Shown here piece by piece: positions 34,653-45,857 of a DNA stretch of 64,000 nt (position 1 is the first letter of the stretch; the number at the start of each line of letters is the position of its first letter). The notes below the pieces were generated by a model, which saw nothing but the letters and a program-made list of their open reading frames with translations, had not been told where the DNA came from and searched no databases. Made by a program: the position numbers and the translations under genes. Location: assembly GCA_963920525.1 (NCBI GenBank), contig OY986438.1, forward strand, positions 53,331,753 to 53,395,752. The letters run 5' to 3'. The DNA is from Dichetophora obliterata. Its lineage: Eukaryota > Arthropoda > Insecta > Diptera > Sciomyzidae.

Positions 34653-35265
34653 CAAGCACGAAGATGCTTACAATCGGACGAAGTTATAGCTCTACCAACC
34701 GACACTGTTTATGGTCTAGCCTGCAATGCCAACAATGAGAAGGCCATACAAAATTTGTATGAAATCAAAGGACAAGACTGTCATAAACAAGTGGCAATTT
34801 GTGTGAAAGACTTGGCTGCTCCTCGTTGCCATGGTAAAGCTGAGCATATAAGCGATGCGTTGTTGAAACGTTTGCTGCCGGGATCCAGAACGGTAGTTAT
34901 CGAACGTTCACAGAACTTAAGCATTAGTTTTCTCAATCCAACTACTAGAAAAATTGATATTCGTATTCCCAAATTCCAATTCATTCACCAGCTGTGCGAT
35001 GAGCATCCATTGCTCTGACTAGTGCAAATCGTTAGCCGAACCAAGCAGTTTGAATGTTGAAGAATTTTCGACGTTGTGGCCTCAGCTAAGGGGTGTCTTT
35101 GATGCAGGCCAGCTGGGACTAACCAAAGAGTGTCGTTCTGCATCAACGGTTATTGACTTGTCACAGCCGGAAAAAATAAAAGAGTACGTGCAGGATGTGC
35201 GATTAAACAAACCCTCGAAGTTATGCCTGGATTCGGTATTAGAAACCTTGAACTGCTAAGAACAC
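34653..35265 (+). pseudogene. YRDC: YRDC (threonylcarbamoyl-AMP synthase) copy, broken, fused to POLR3K
   Basis: YrdC/Sua5 enzymes make threonylcarbamoyl-AMP for the t6A modification at position 37 of tRNAs that read ANN codons. Immediately after the POLR3K cysteines, and in the same frame, comes RRCLQSDEVIALPTDTVYG, then LACNANNEKAIQNLYEIKG, VAICVKDL, LLKRLLPGSRTVVIER and KIDIRIPKFQFI. Frame breaks near 34995 and 35030 follow; LTSANR and then EPSSLNVEEF, VFDAGQLGLT and SASTVIDLSQPE are readable in other frames. The substrate-binding KGR motif reads KGQ and the following KP reads KQ. From memory, the two genes form a dicistronic unit in Drosophila (CG33785/CG33786), which would explain why they travel together. 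It is certainly non-functional as read. Confidence 0.88.
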
Positions 35266-35744
35266 TGCTAAGAACTGCTAAAACAATGATTCCCATATAT
35301 AATTCTGCTGTCATATAAAGTGCTCTCATTTCGTCCAACATTAATCATATTTATCTCGTTGGAAAGACAATAAAAAACCAACATGTTACAGTATAGAATT
35401 TTTAAAATTAAAAAGCAACTATGGAAGGTTTTATTTGTTTTTTTAAATTTTAAGAACATAGTGGGACAGAATATATATTTAAAAATAGTGGAAACTTATC
35501 ACTTTTTCCTGGTCGGACATGCTAAATAAAACAAAAACTGTTTAAATTCACGTTAATGCTTTGCGATGGCTTATTTACTTTCTTTGCTTTACTTACTTTT
35601 GCCACAAAATAAGCAAATATATGAGTTGCCAACGAACTGTCAAGACAAATTACGAACAGCTAGTTTGAACTCAGTTGATTTAAGTGAAGTAATTTATGGC
35701 AAATTAAGTAATTTATGCCGTAGTATGAACGTAGTATAAAGGTA

Positions 35745-36400
35745 AACAAAAAAATTCCCACAGCAATTAAAAAAAACCAAAAAAGAAAAATCCCACGATC
35801 ATTAAATATTACCACAAAAATACCACGCGTTTTAAGAATACCACCAAAAATCCCATATGCATTTAAAATCCCACAAAAAATCCCAAACGTATTACAAAAT
35901 ACCACGAAAAATCAATCAAAATATTTTTTAACTTTTTTTAATTTTAAAATAATTTTTGTAAGCTTAACGCTTGCATGCAGAAATGTAGAATTTTCAGAAA
36001 AGGTCAGAATTTTAAGGTCAGAATTTTGTTCAGAAAAGAATGCGCTATTAGTTTTTATGCAATTTTGTGATGTCAACTTGTTCTTAAAATATGCAATTTA
36101 ATCGTTTATATTAAGGGTAAGTTCGAAGAAACTTATAGCCTTACTCTTCTATATATTACTCTTCTATATATATACTTCGATCATCGAATACTATGATTAA
36201 TATTTTGCTTAATAAAAGTCAAAAAAAATTTTAAGAAAAATTCTCAAATTCCCATGCAATTAAAAAATACCTCGCTGAATCCCCACTCCAATTAAAAAAT
36301 ACCACGCTGAATTAAAAAATACCATGGGAATTCCCAAAAAAAAATTCCCAAGATCAATTAAAAATTACCACGAATGGGAGTTTTCCCACAATACTGGCAA
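35745..36400. repeat. Degenerate short tandem units in the hAT arm
   Basis: Short units resembling AAATACCACNAAAAATCCCA are repeated irregularly at 35745-35920 and again at 36245-36385, with 320 bases of unrelated AT-rich sequence between. Matching units lie at 33990-34050 in the left arm. They probably represent subterminal repeats of the outer hAT element. Confidence 0.55.
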
Positions 36401-36566
36401 CTTTGCATTATATTTTGTGTGTCAGATTGGCATAAAAAGTGCAAAAAAGAAAACGGAAAAAAGTGAGGATAGATTATTTAAAATTTATTAAGTGATTGTT
36501 ACCATTTAAAATTTCATAAAATTCATATTCACTCAGAATATTCTTACCGAAACATCATATTCTTTC

Positions 36567-37880
36567 TTAATTGAATATAGGCCACCAACCTATGAAGTGG
36601 AATGTGTTTTCAGCTTCCTTTAGATTATAAAGTGCACAGATGAGGGGTGTGTTTTGAGTAGTAAAACATCGAGCATTTAAATTTAATAACCCACCCCTAG
36701 CTCGCAGGATAAGATTGATTAGATGTGCAGAGTTGTTATCGGTTATATATGGGAGAGCATCAAACTGAAAGCGATTGTAAGCGTCGTGCAGTTGAGAATT
36801 TCTAGCACTCACCAAATGCTTATTATATTCAAAATTGATTAATGCATGTAGAAGATTATCAAGTTGAGATTTTAGATTTGCGGCACCAAAGTCAAAATTA
36901 AATTCGAATTGAAGTTTGTCACATAGGGTTCACCATTTTCGGACCCAAGATATGTTTTGTGCTACAGTTTCGAAGGCAAGTCAACGTGGAAGCCTAGTAA
37001 TTGAGTAGCTAAAAACTTTAGAAATATAGCTAACATGTAATGCAAGTGTTTGCACAAATAAAGTTGGGAGTCTAGCTTCTAAGTGAAGCATGTAATTTGG
37101 TGTATTAGTTGGCAGGTAAAATATTTTTTTGATAAAAACACGGAATAATTTTTCCACCTAATCAAAACGGTTAAAACCCCATACACCATATAATACGATT
37201 GATTAGATAATTTAACTTTGCGGTTATGTATGTAGTCTAGCCAAGATGCATTAATTGCTGTTTTTGCAGATAGCAGTTTAGCATCAAGGTGTTTATTATA
37301 AGACAAGTTATAAGTTAAGTTTATACCAAGATACTTGTATTCGTTTACGATTTCAATTTTGTCTTCGCCATAGAACCAATTTAAACTATCCCATATGCGA
37401 GATCCTTTTCTAAAAACAACCATTTTAGATTTAGTTAAATTGATATCAAGGCACCATTGGTTGCAGTAGCTGTATAGTGCATTAATCATAGATTGAAGTT
37501 CCTTTTCAGAATTAGAAAAGATTGCCAAGTCGTCAGCGTTCACAAGTACTTTAACTAATATATTAGCCACACGTATACCAAACTGAAAAGCGTTATGCAA
37601 GTCGTTCAAATACAAAGCAAATAGTACAGGGCTTAACAGGCAGCCCTGTTTAACGCCTTGGCTAACAGGGAACGAATCTGACAATAAGCTACCGTCCTAA
37701 ACTTGACTTAAAGTATCCTTATACAGCAGTTGCAAAATAGTCACCATTTTGATGGATAAGCCCATGCAAGATAATTTATAAAAAAGAAAGTTACGTGGAA
37801 TCGGGTCAAAAGCACAAGAGAAATCTTCAAGGAATGCATATTTGTGTCGCGGTATATATTCGTTCCTTTTATTTATTTTT
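36567..37880 (-). pseudogene. Non-LTR reverse transcriptase fragment
   Basis: On the minus strand, motifs appear in order from 37860: EDFSCAFDPIPRNFLFYKL (the first catalytic aspartate lies in this box), SQGVKQGCLLSPVLFALYLND, the catalytic VNADDLAIF (YADD with asparagine for tyrosine), NLTKSKMVVFRKGSR and EYKYLGINLTYNL. Further down at 36815-36567 a C-terminal piece ends in a zinc-knuckle-like stretch with spaced cysteines and histidine (LICALYNLKE...FHFIG). A stop lies near 37695 and frames change near 37150 and 36920. The fragment has lost its endonuclease and 5' part. The clade is uncertain and it is not the same family as the LINE at 15192. Confidence 0.82.
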
Positions 37881-38149
37881 TTTTTGTTTTTCTTGCATTT
37901 TTCACTTTACCTTTGGAATAATGGAAAAGTTACCTTACATTTCGATATAATTTTCCTCACGCTTGGAAGTTAGCTTTTATTGTTGCCCATTATTTTTACT
38001 GAATAGTTTTTTTGTGGTAATTAAGGTACAATAAAAATAAGATTTACTTTATTAATAAATTAATGATTTCCATAAAATAGCGTAAGCAGAAACTAAAGTA
38101 AATCAAAAATAAAAACAACAACAAGTAAAACTGAGAAATTGACACTGAA
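37881..38149. other. Spacer, no gene
   Basis: AT-rich sequence upstream of the reverse transcriptase fragment; no endonuclease motif is found. Confidence 0.4.
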
Positions 38150-38232
38150 ATCTCGTCGCCTCTGTGGTAGAGTGCACTAAAATGCGCTTGCACGAGGCAA
38201 GCACTTCACGGGTTCGATTCCCGCCGGCATCA
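38150..38232 (+). repeat. tRNA-like SINE head or tRNA pseudogene
   Basis: The sequence has a box A-like TGTGGTAGAGTGC and a near-perfect box B, GGGTTCGATTCCC, 40 bases later. It can partly fold as a tRNA, but the acceptor arm pairs poorly and the residue before the would-be anticodon is not T. It is best read as a tRNA-derived SINE or a decayed tRNA. Confidence 0.55.
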
Positions 38233-38309
38233 CAAAGATTTCTGATGAAGCCTTGTAGCAGGACCGAAATTGCAATAAAATCAGCTAGTGATGTTTTCCT
38301 TTTCATATT

Positions 38310-41300
38310 GAAAATGTTGTTGTTGCTGTTTTTTTGGAAAAAAATTCGTTAGAGCAATTAATTGTTCTACCTGACCTAAAGCTGAATAAACGTATTAAAC
38401 TATCAAACAATTAGAATTTGTATTTAAAATCAAGAATGATTTAAACTATCAAACATTTAGACTTTGTATTTAAATCATAGAAAATAAACATAAATATATA
38501 AATAACAAGGTCATATAGAAAACTTTGATTTTCAAAAATGTTGTTGCAGATAACAAGTATATATTTGTTTACATATTTATGATTCCTATGTTGCAACCAA
38601 AAATGCAAAATTTTCTGACGTGTGATTATTTTTTCCTGAATAAGTCTTTTTAAAAAACAATTTTTTACAAAAAATTCTACTAACTTATTAACATCCATTT
38701 TCTGAACTTTACTCTTAAAATTCCATTGGTTTTTTTTCTTTAATAATATATACATAGTATCCTTGATGGCACTTAGTTCGGAAAACACTTGAGTTTGAAT
38801 CTAATCTTACATTGTTGTTGTTATATTTCTTTCCTGTTCACTGCTTATTTATTGACTTATTGTAAATTTTGCTCCAAATTCAATAATGGACAGTAAATTT
38901 TCTTTCCCTCTATTGAATTGATTGTTTGCAAAATAGGCTGTTATAGAAGAGGGTCAGAAAAAACAGTTCATTTTTAGTTTCATTCCATAAATTTTTCTAC
39001 TTCTTTTATTTAGGGTGGCCCGCATTTATTTAGACATTTATGTATCTTTTCTTTTCCTTTTTTTTAGCATGGCATTTTTTAAAAAGGTTTGGTTTAGACA
39101 ACAAATGCTCCTAAAATATGGCTATTGTTCAATAGAATGTTGTGGGTATAAATTTAACTTGAAGTTTTATAAAAATAAATAGTCCATTAGGGACTTTAGT
39201 TAGCTAGTGGTTGTGGTAGTGAGCAGCAATGGTGACACATCTTTATCCGCAGAAATATTTTAGGTTGCGCTTAAATTGCATCAGAAGATATGAGAGGAAG
39301 AATTTTATTGAATTATGCTAAAAATGACTTTTTATTATTACAATCAAATAAGGAAAATATTCCTCTTAACACAATTTCAATGAATACAAATTGAATATGC
39401 AATCATATGCAGACACTAACTTCCGTAAATATAATGTTTAAATATATGTATGTATGTAATTAAAATTTTCTAATTTTCTACTTCAACTCATTTGAAATGC
39501 ATCTATTTGTGATTTTTTGTTTTAACGAGCACACAAACGGAAACAATAAATTTCCACCGCATCAATTCCGCTTGGTAATAAAAGAAGTTGCGCAGGCGTG
39601 AATGATGCGCCACAGAATTGCCTGTTCATGTCTTAATAACATTCTTATTGTTGTTTTTGTTCTTGTTAATATTGAACATATTGTGTCACATTAGAAATAG
39701 CAGGGAGCAAAGACTTCAACTTCAAGCCTGCACCTCATTTTGACGTTATTGTCAGCAACTAGTACTAATGAGCTGAGGGGCACCTTGAAAATCTTATGAA
39801 CCCTTGATGCGGGGCTGATGGTGTAAAAAGGTAAAATTCTGTTTTTATAACTACACATTAAACACGCTCCAATGGCGATTCAAGAAGCTATTCAAGAAGA
39901 AAAGTGTAAAATTTTGAGTGGTTCAATTAAATCCATAACAAATTTTCGATTACAAAAGAGAACTTAAGTTTTATATTATTTGATGATAGAAGTATAGAAA
40001 ATTCATAAACAACTACAATTAATTGGTTTATATGTAGCTTAAAAATATCAGCTATTTTCATATCAGAATTCATATCAAAATATCAGAGCTCGTCTTCTGC
40101 GGTGACTAATGATATAAATATAATTTTTATTGATGGACCTTTGCCGACAAGTGAGTGAATTATATGCGTTCTATAAATCTATTTTAATCAAAAGTTTAGG
40201 CTATCATTAAAAAGAAAATAAGTATTTGTCTTACATAAAACATCAATAACTGCTACATCGAAAGCCTATTAATGATGGTTGTATGCGAAGATATCGTCAG
40301 AAGTAAAAGAAAAACCTTTGGATTGCATAGAAATAAAAAATGCAGAATCATAAATTTAAAAAAAGCATGCATTTATATGTCCATCATACGTAGCTCCATA
40401 AAAAATACACGGCCAAGGCATAAAGTTCATGATCAAGAGCACACAGCCAGCCAATCTGCCTGGCATGGGCCTTGTTTGTCAGTCAGCTAGACTAAGCTAA
40501 GCAGACGAACGCATAAATTTTCTTTGCTGTCATAAATCTGTTATTTTTTGTTTGTCCCAGTAATAATGACATCATTTTATGGATGAAGTTATTGGATTGT
40601 GACACTGAGTTTCACGGCGTCTATTTTTTTTGTTCTTGAATTTCATACCCGATCTTATTGTAATTTCCTGTCAGCAGATTTGTGAGTATCTGACACTCAT
40701 AATTGAGGAACTTTTGTACCTAGGCATTTACAGAACCTCGACATGTAAAATGATCATGACATTCTACCGTATAGCTGCGTTTGATCTTCATCTGATGATC
40801 AAAGATGAGGATATAAATAAATACCTAAGTAGACAGCCACTGTCATCACTTCCTAAATATTTCATAAAAATTCCTCCTTTCTGACTGTTGTTAGTTTTTT
40901 CTTTCTTTTTCTACGTCCGCAACTCTTTCGCGTCTTCTTTGACTTCCTTTGAAAGACGCAAAATTTTTTTGTGCTGCATCATCATTGTTTTTAGTTCGAC
41001 AGATTTACAACATTTACGACTTTCCTTGGTACTCTGGTGCGTACATACATACATACCCATAATAATCCACTAGCCGGTACTGTTTTAAGTTTAAAGATAT
41101 GGCGTGTGCAAACAAATACTTTAAACGAGTGGAAGACGCACGCACAGCTCAAAGGTTTTGGTGCAAGTTTAATCAAGGTTCGCGTTTTTTTCTGATTTGT
41201 CTGAGAAGAAAAGTAAGCCGAAAGTAAATTATTTATTTTTAACTCGTGTGATTGTTTTGTTGTTGTTGAAAGTTGTTAAGATTGTGTTGTTAATAATATT

Positions 41301-42180
41301 TCAGCTGCAAATTTACCGCTCAAAGGTGATTATTAATTGACTGAAACCTATACCAAATCAAACTTTGTGAAGAAGTTATTTTCTAAAATAGCCACAAACA
41401 TAGTTATTTTAAGAATTAAAAATGTTTGTATGTACATAACATCTTCATCCAAGCATAAAACAGCGAAAATCCGAAAAGGCGACATATCACCATCATTCAC
41501 TCATGCCTTCAATTGTGAATGTGTTTTGAAAATTCCATATTGTTCATGATCTTGTTTAATGGTTGCAAATGCAGTATTGGCAGCTTTTAAAAAACAAAAA
41601 GCATTGATATGCATTTGCAACATTCACGCATTTGCTAAAACAAAAGGCTGTTGCTTATGCAAATCTAATAGTATTGCATAACGCGATTTTGAATGAATGT
41701 CGTCATGTTGCATTCAAAGCTGTTTTAACAGTGTTATTAAGTATGTGATTTTCGTTATGAACATTTTCAGCAAAGTCATCAATTTGTTTAGTTCCAATCT
41801 AAAATTGGTTAGTAAAATTTTAAATAGCAAACATAGTTCTTCCATAGAACACCACAAATGGTGTCGAAACGTTAATCATTAAAAAACTAATGTGTATGCT
41901 ATCGAGTACTTGTTCTTAAGAAGAACAGAAATAAATAAAAAATTAATGCAGATTCTTACTGCATCTTTATGTATAACGGAACGTTATAATAATATAATAA
42001 TATAATATTATTATGTTATAATAAACTTAACCAATGATAAAAGAGAGATTGGACACGATAACATTAAAAATGCAGGCCTGTCAAAGAACTGTACTGAGGC
42101 ATGAATGAATATAAAAAAAGATTTTTTTTCATTTTATAATCATCATAATTCATTTATAATTTTATAATCTGCCTTTATTT
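38310..42180. other. 3.9 kb without a recognisable gene
   Basis: Open frames here are short, AT-rich and without motifs. A 42-codon ATG frame at 41099 has balanced composition but no recognisable family. An AT palindrome lies at 41985-42022. Composition at 39540-41200 is slightly richer, which could mean unique host sequence. Confidence 0.4.
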
Positions 42181-42189
42181 TGTCGGCTT

Positions 42190-42525
42190 TTGTAGTCTAG
42201 TGGAGAGTGCGCTAGACTATCATCCCAGAGGTCCCTGGCTTAAGAATTATGAAAAACTAAACAATCCAGAACTAAATTGTGGAAAATGTGGAATTAAAGG
42301 ACAGAAACAAGTAAGGGCTGGAAATGCTTGCCGAGATTAAGGCATAACACTAGCCTCGATTAAAAGCAATTCAAATTATCTTTTACGTTTGTTTTGCCTA
42401 ATCAATGATTTCCGTGTGGTTCCAATCAGTTCCTCTAAATAATCTATCCCTTTCCTTTCAGGTCAAAGACCAAACCATTTTTGTATAAGGCGCATGCCTT
42501 GGTTCTTTGATCTTTAAAAAAAAAA
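42190..42525 (+). repeat. tRNA-derived SINE-like repeat
   Basis: It begins with TGTAGTCTAGTGGAGAGTGCG, a box A-like stretch as found in Glu/Asp/Val-type tRNAs. A decayed box B, TCCCTGGCTTAAGAA, follows. Near the far end an imperfect hairpin with AAAGACCAA and TTGGTTCTTT closes before an A-run at 42513, as in SINE tails. Confidence 0.45.
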
Positions 42526-42654
42526 TAATCTAGTCTACAGTCAAAAATCTTCGTCTCATTTTTAAACCAATCGTTGGAAGCATGCATATTTTTAAACTGG
42601 TTTTATTCGAATATAAATATTAGATATTTTTTTTTATAAAACGTAAAATAATAT

Positions 42655-42965
42655 TTGATATAAAGTGAAAGTGGTGACCGAAGCTTACTATAAGTGCGTG
42701 GCCAGTAAACTTAAGAATCACGGTTCAAGCCCCAGCTGATTAAATTAATATTTCTGTTTGGCCGCCAACTCTCTGCCGATAATGGCAAGCCTCAGAGAGT
42801 AAAAATTGCCATGTAAAGTTTCTTAAGAAAATAAGCCGTTCGATGTCGGCATAAGACTCGTAGGTCAAGTTCTCGATCATTTGTGTTCAAACATTTAATA
42901 GCACGCACAACACAATTGATCAATAGGAGCTCGGTCAAAGACTTTCCAAGTGCTGAAATGGCCAA
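42655..42965 (+). repeat. tRNA-derived SINE with a tephritid-like body
   Basis: A tRNA-like head (GTGACCGAAGCTTACTATAA ... box B GGTTCAAGCCC) is followed by a body containing CTCTCTGCCGATAATGGC, then GCCGTTCGATGTCGGC, ACTCGTAGGTC and GAGCTCGGTCAAA. I recall this body order from very abundant repeats in tephritid fruit fly genomes. The copy is diverged and has no flanking duplication that I can define. Confidence 0.6.
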
Positions 42966-43027
42966 TTTATTTATCTTTTCTTTTTGTGCTTGTGTTATTA
43001 ACTTTTTGCATAGCGTTTACTCTCCAG

Positions 43028-43285
43028 CTTGTAAAAATTTGTCGGTGATTACATTGTAATGCAGAATTGTAAGTGGGGCGTAACAAAATATTGTTTGTGC
43101 TCAAACTATTCTCTTTTCATTGTTCAAACAACAGTTTGAATTTACTCGTCTGTGTCCGCTTGTAAAAATTTGTCGGTAATGACATTGTAATGCGGAACTT
43201 TAAGCGGAAACAAAATCTTGTTTGTGCTCACATTATTTTCTTTTCATTGTTCAAACAACAGTTTGACTTAATTCGTCTGTGTAAC
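43028..43285. repeat. Tandem duplication, 131-base unit, two copies
   Basis: CTTGTAAAAATTTGTCGGT starts at 43028 and again at 43159. The two units stay highly similar through TTTTCATTGTTCAAACAACA. Differences are scattered substitutions, so the duplication is not brand new. Confidence 0.75.
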
Positions 43286-43554
43286 AACATCCAGCCATGT
43301 CTGAACAAATGTAATTGAGAATTGCAAACAAGCTTTGGAGGCTTCGCAACTATATTGTATTTAAGAAAAAACTGGTTACGCCATGTGACCACTGGGCTCT
43401 ATATTATTTAAGAGTCTTATTTCGGCAGCAATGCATTGAATGTGAGCTATCAGCATAGACTATCAGCATAGACTATTGACTTGAAGTGACTTCACAAAAA
43501 AATAATTTCAAAGGAGTCAAGGCACATTTGCTGAATATATTTTATATTTTTATT
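43286..43554. other. Spacer, no gene
   Basis: A short direct repeat, CTATCAGCATAGA, occurs twice near 43448-43474. Nothing else is recognised. Confidence 0.4.
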
Positions 43555-43745
43555 ATACCTCTACGCGTACTGGGTAAGGGGTATATTAACTTTCTTACTC
43601 CGTTAGTAACGCTGATAAGTAGGCGTGTTAGGTAATGTTAATGTTGTGTGGTGGAGATGCGTATTGCGACCTAAATGAGATCTATTGTACCCCCTTCTCA
43701 AAGCTCCGCTGGGTTTGCGGATTACAGAATTTCATCCAGCCCTAT

Positions 43746-44940
43746 TTATCTAATGAATTTGAGAATATTCTTAGGTTCAAGGGATGAAACCTGCTCTAGA
43801 CTCAGCTCATAGTTCCTCAGTGCTAGTTTACGTCTGCGAGCCACTGCGTCGCAGTTTGTAAGTAGGTGTATTGGAGTCTCCTCTTTCTCTTCACAGCAAC
43901 GGCAGTTACTATCGGTCTCTATGGCCAAGTTTACAGTGTCCTGTAAGAAACCCCGTTAAAATCCTTAGATTCGGTTTGCCTAAGCTTATGCACAATCTAC
44001 CTTTCCGAATGTCAAAATCTCTGAGGAGCAATTTGGATTGTCTTAGCTTTGGGAGGCTTTTCCAAAGGTTAGAACGTTTATGCCTCTCCTCCCTTCTTAA
44101 TTCTTCTTTTATAGAATGAGTGCCCAATCTGCAAAATGGTTCCGGTCCTATAAATTTTGTGGCTGCACCCTGTCGCGCTAGACCATCGGCTTCTTCGTTA
44201 CCCTGTATTCCTTTATGTCCTGGGACCCAAAGTATAGTAACAGTGTTATTCTTGCCTAGTTCATTGAGTTTTGTTAGGCATTCCCATGTTATTCTCGATG
44301 ATATCTCACAGGACACTAATGCTTTGATTGCTGCTTGGCTGTCTGACATCACAACTATATCCTGACCTTTTTACGGTCCAGATTGAATTGTGCACACAGC
44401 TGTATTGCTAGGATTTCTGCTTGGAAGATACTGGGTGTTGTACCCATAGCTTCAAAGTGCTTGGTTCTTGGCCCGTATACCCCTGCGCCTATACCTTCCA
44501 ATGTCTTGGAGCCATCCGTATACCATGATATTCTGGGTGGTTTCTTGACTTGCGATATCATCTCGCTTTCCCACTCTTTCTTGGTACTAAGCTTAATTTC
44601 GATGTGTTTTTCGAAGTCGTACCTTTTTACTATATCGTCTCTTGGTAGATCGATGTAGGGAGTGTGCGTTACAATATCCTCCTTCTCTCTACTGCTGATA
44701 GTTTTACCTAAACCTGTCCCCACTTTTGCAATGCACAACAGAGTTCGCTTGGCTGCTCCCTTTATGACAAGGTGTAAGTGTGTTAGGTCCAGAATTACTT
44801 CTAGTGCTGCTGTAGGACATGTCCTCATGGCCCCTGTGATGGATACACAGGCCAGTCTCTGCACCTTTGTTAGCCTATTCCTCATTGTGGTTAGCTTGGT
44901 TCTCTCAGCCCATGCTATTGCATGAACTCCTAAGCTCCTG
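43746..44940 (-). pseudogene. LINE reverse transcriptase tail, RNase H and zinc knuckle
   Basis: Reading down the minus strand: WAERTKLTTMRNRLTKVQRL and ACVSITGAMRTCPTAALEVI, typical of the region after the reverse transcriptase, then RNase H with YTDGSK (first aspartate), QAEILAIQL (glutamate), MSDSQAAIKAL (aspartate) and VPGHKGIQGNEEAD (histidine and last aspartate). All four metal-binding positions are present. RNase H removes the RNA strand after cDNA synthesis. A knuckle with CRCCEEKEETPIHLLTNC ends the protein at 43746. Frameshifts occur near 44355 within RNase H and near 43925 before the knuckle, so it is not functional. Confidence 0.88.
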
Positions 44941-45457
44941 CGTTAGTAAAATTTATTATGTTCTCAGAAATCTTCGGATGACTGCTGCGTTCGTACCTGT
45001 TGAAACTAGAAAAAAGCTTATCTTACAGCTGTTATTGCCAATATTTTCTTATGCGGAAGTCGTTTATAGCAACCTTGACTTGAGATCTATGCACAAAATT
45101 CAAGTTGCATTTAACAACTCTACACGCTATGTTTATGGTCTTTGGAGGTATGAGCACATAACACGCCTTAATAAACAGTTATTAGGCCGTAACTTGCTCA
45201 GCTTTCTTGAAGCAAGAAATTGCATTTTCTTACATAAGGTCATCCACTCTCGTTGTCCAAGATATCTATTTGAGAAAATAACGTTTTGTAGGTCAAACAG
45301 AAGCATGAACCTTGTTATTCTGAGGCATAACTACCTAAACTCTAGCCGATTGTTTTTCGTTAGTGCCATAAGGCTATGGAATTCACTTCCAAGAAACATT
45401 AAAACAATTTCCAACCCTAAGCACTTTAAGCATTTAATCTTTACCTATTTCTTTTAA
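44941..45457 (+). pseudogene. LINE C-terminal domain, CR1/Jockey-like
   Basis: This 170-codon stretch starts in a thumb-region sequence (FVPVETRKKLILQLLLPIFS), passes YAEVVYSNLD and the helix-rich block HKIQVAFNNSTRYVYGLWRY, and ends with FVSAIRLWNSLPRNI and a stop at 45457. The same RLWNSLP block is in the minus-strand LINE at 15613. The upstream reverse transcriptase is missing because of 5' truncation, which is normal for incomplete target-primed reverse transcription. Within what remains the frame is open, so this insertion is younger than its host LINE. Confidence 0.8.
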
Positions 45458-45587
45458 CTTTATCTATCCTGTTTATGATCTTGTTATCCTTTACTAAAAT
45501 TTAAATTAATTTTTTATTACTTTCTTAAAATTTTTTCCTTTCAATATACATTTTTTGGCATTATTATCTTAATAGTTTGTATATATA

Positions 45588-45857
45588 TGTCGCAGAGTGT
45601 ATATTTAACTACGGAACGTCAAGCATTCGTAAAGTGTTTGGATGTGATCATAGGTTGCACGTTGACTTAAATCAAATTAAAAAAATATTGAATGACATTT
45701 GAAGCAAAGATAATTTTTGGAAATGAGAATAAAAATCAGATACGAATAGAACGTGCAACCTATAACTACATCGCGTTCCAGAAATTTATAATTTAAATAA
45801 AATAAGATGGACGCTTCAAATAATCTAGAAGCTTCGCAAGACGTCGACGCTTCGTTA
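45588..45857 (+). repeat. 5' terminal direct repeat (LTR-like)
   Basis: It begins with TGT but ends with TTA rather than the usual CA. It contains AATAAA at 45795 and the gag ATG at 45807. No tRNA-complementary primer site is obvious immediately downstream. Confidence 0.75.

Larger units (their letters stand above)
34057..35737. mobile_element. Inner inverted-repeat element carrying host gene copies
   Basis: The left side, ATACCATGTTCTCACTAT, and the inverted right side, ATACTACGTTCATACTAC, are imperfect terminal repeats. Both are followed by AT-rich arms with TAAATTACTTAATTT-like motifs and together extend over 60-130 bases. The exact limits and the target duplication are unclear, because the surrounding hAT arm is itself repetitive. 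The core is a decayed POLR3K-YRDC unit with its apparent leader. The superfamily is unknown. Confidence 0.55.
33965..36406. mobile_element. hAT-type non-autonomous element containing a gene-bearing insert
   Basis: The ends are CAAGGTTGCCAG and the inverted CAAAGTTGCCAG, a typical hAT terminus. They are bordered by the 8-base near-duplicate CATTGTAT (33957-33964) and CATTATAT (36407-36414), one mismatch. Both arms consist of short degenerate units alternating AATTCCCAC and AAATACCAC. No hAT transposase is present. The centre is occupied by a second inverted-repeat element, 34057-35737, carrying host gene sequence. Confidence 0.75.

Noticed and set aside
34500..35018. Functional fused host gene
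   Set aside because: Although 172 codons are open, the upstream exon has a frameshift and a stop, the YRDC part has two more frame breaks and the substrate motif is changed.
35479..35520. A second captured host exon on the minus strand (ATGTCCGACCAG...)
   Set aside because: The frame is only 13 codons and no convincing donor follows; too little to support.
36567..36815. Independent small gene
   Set aside because: It is the C-terminal zinc-knuckle-like part of the adjacent LINE reverse transcriptase, in a shifted frame.
38150..38232. Functional tRNA gene
   Set aside because: Box B is good, but the acceptor arm pairs poorly, the anticodon loop lacks the required T and no terminator-like T-run is placed correctly.
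41099..41227. Small ORF of 42 codons with balanced composition
   Set aside because: No recognised family, no splice signals tied to it and no way to judge conservation from sequence alone.
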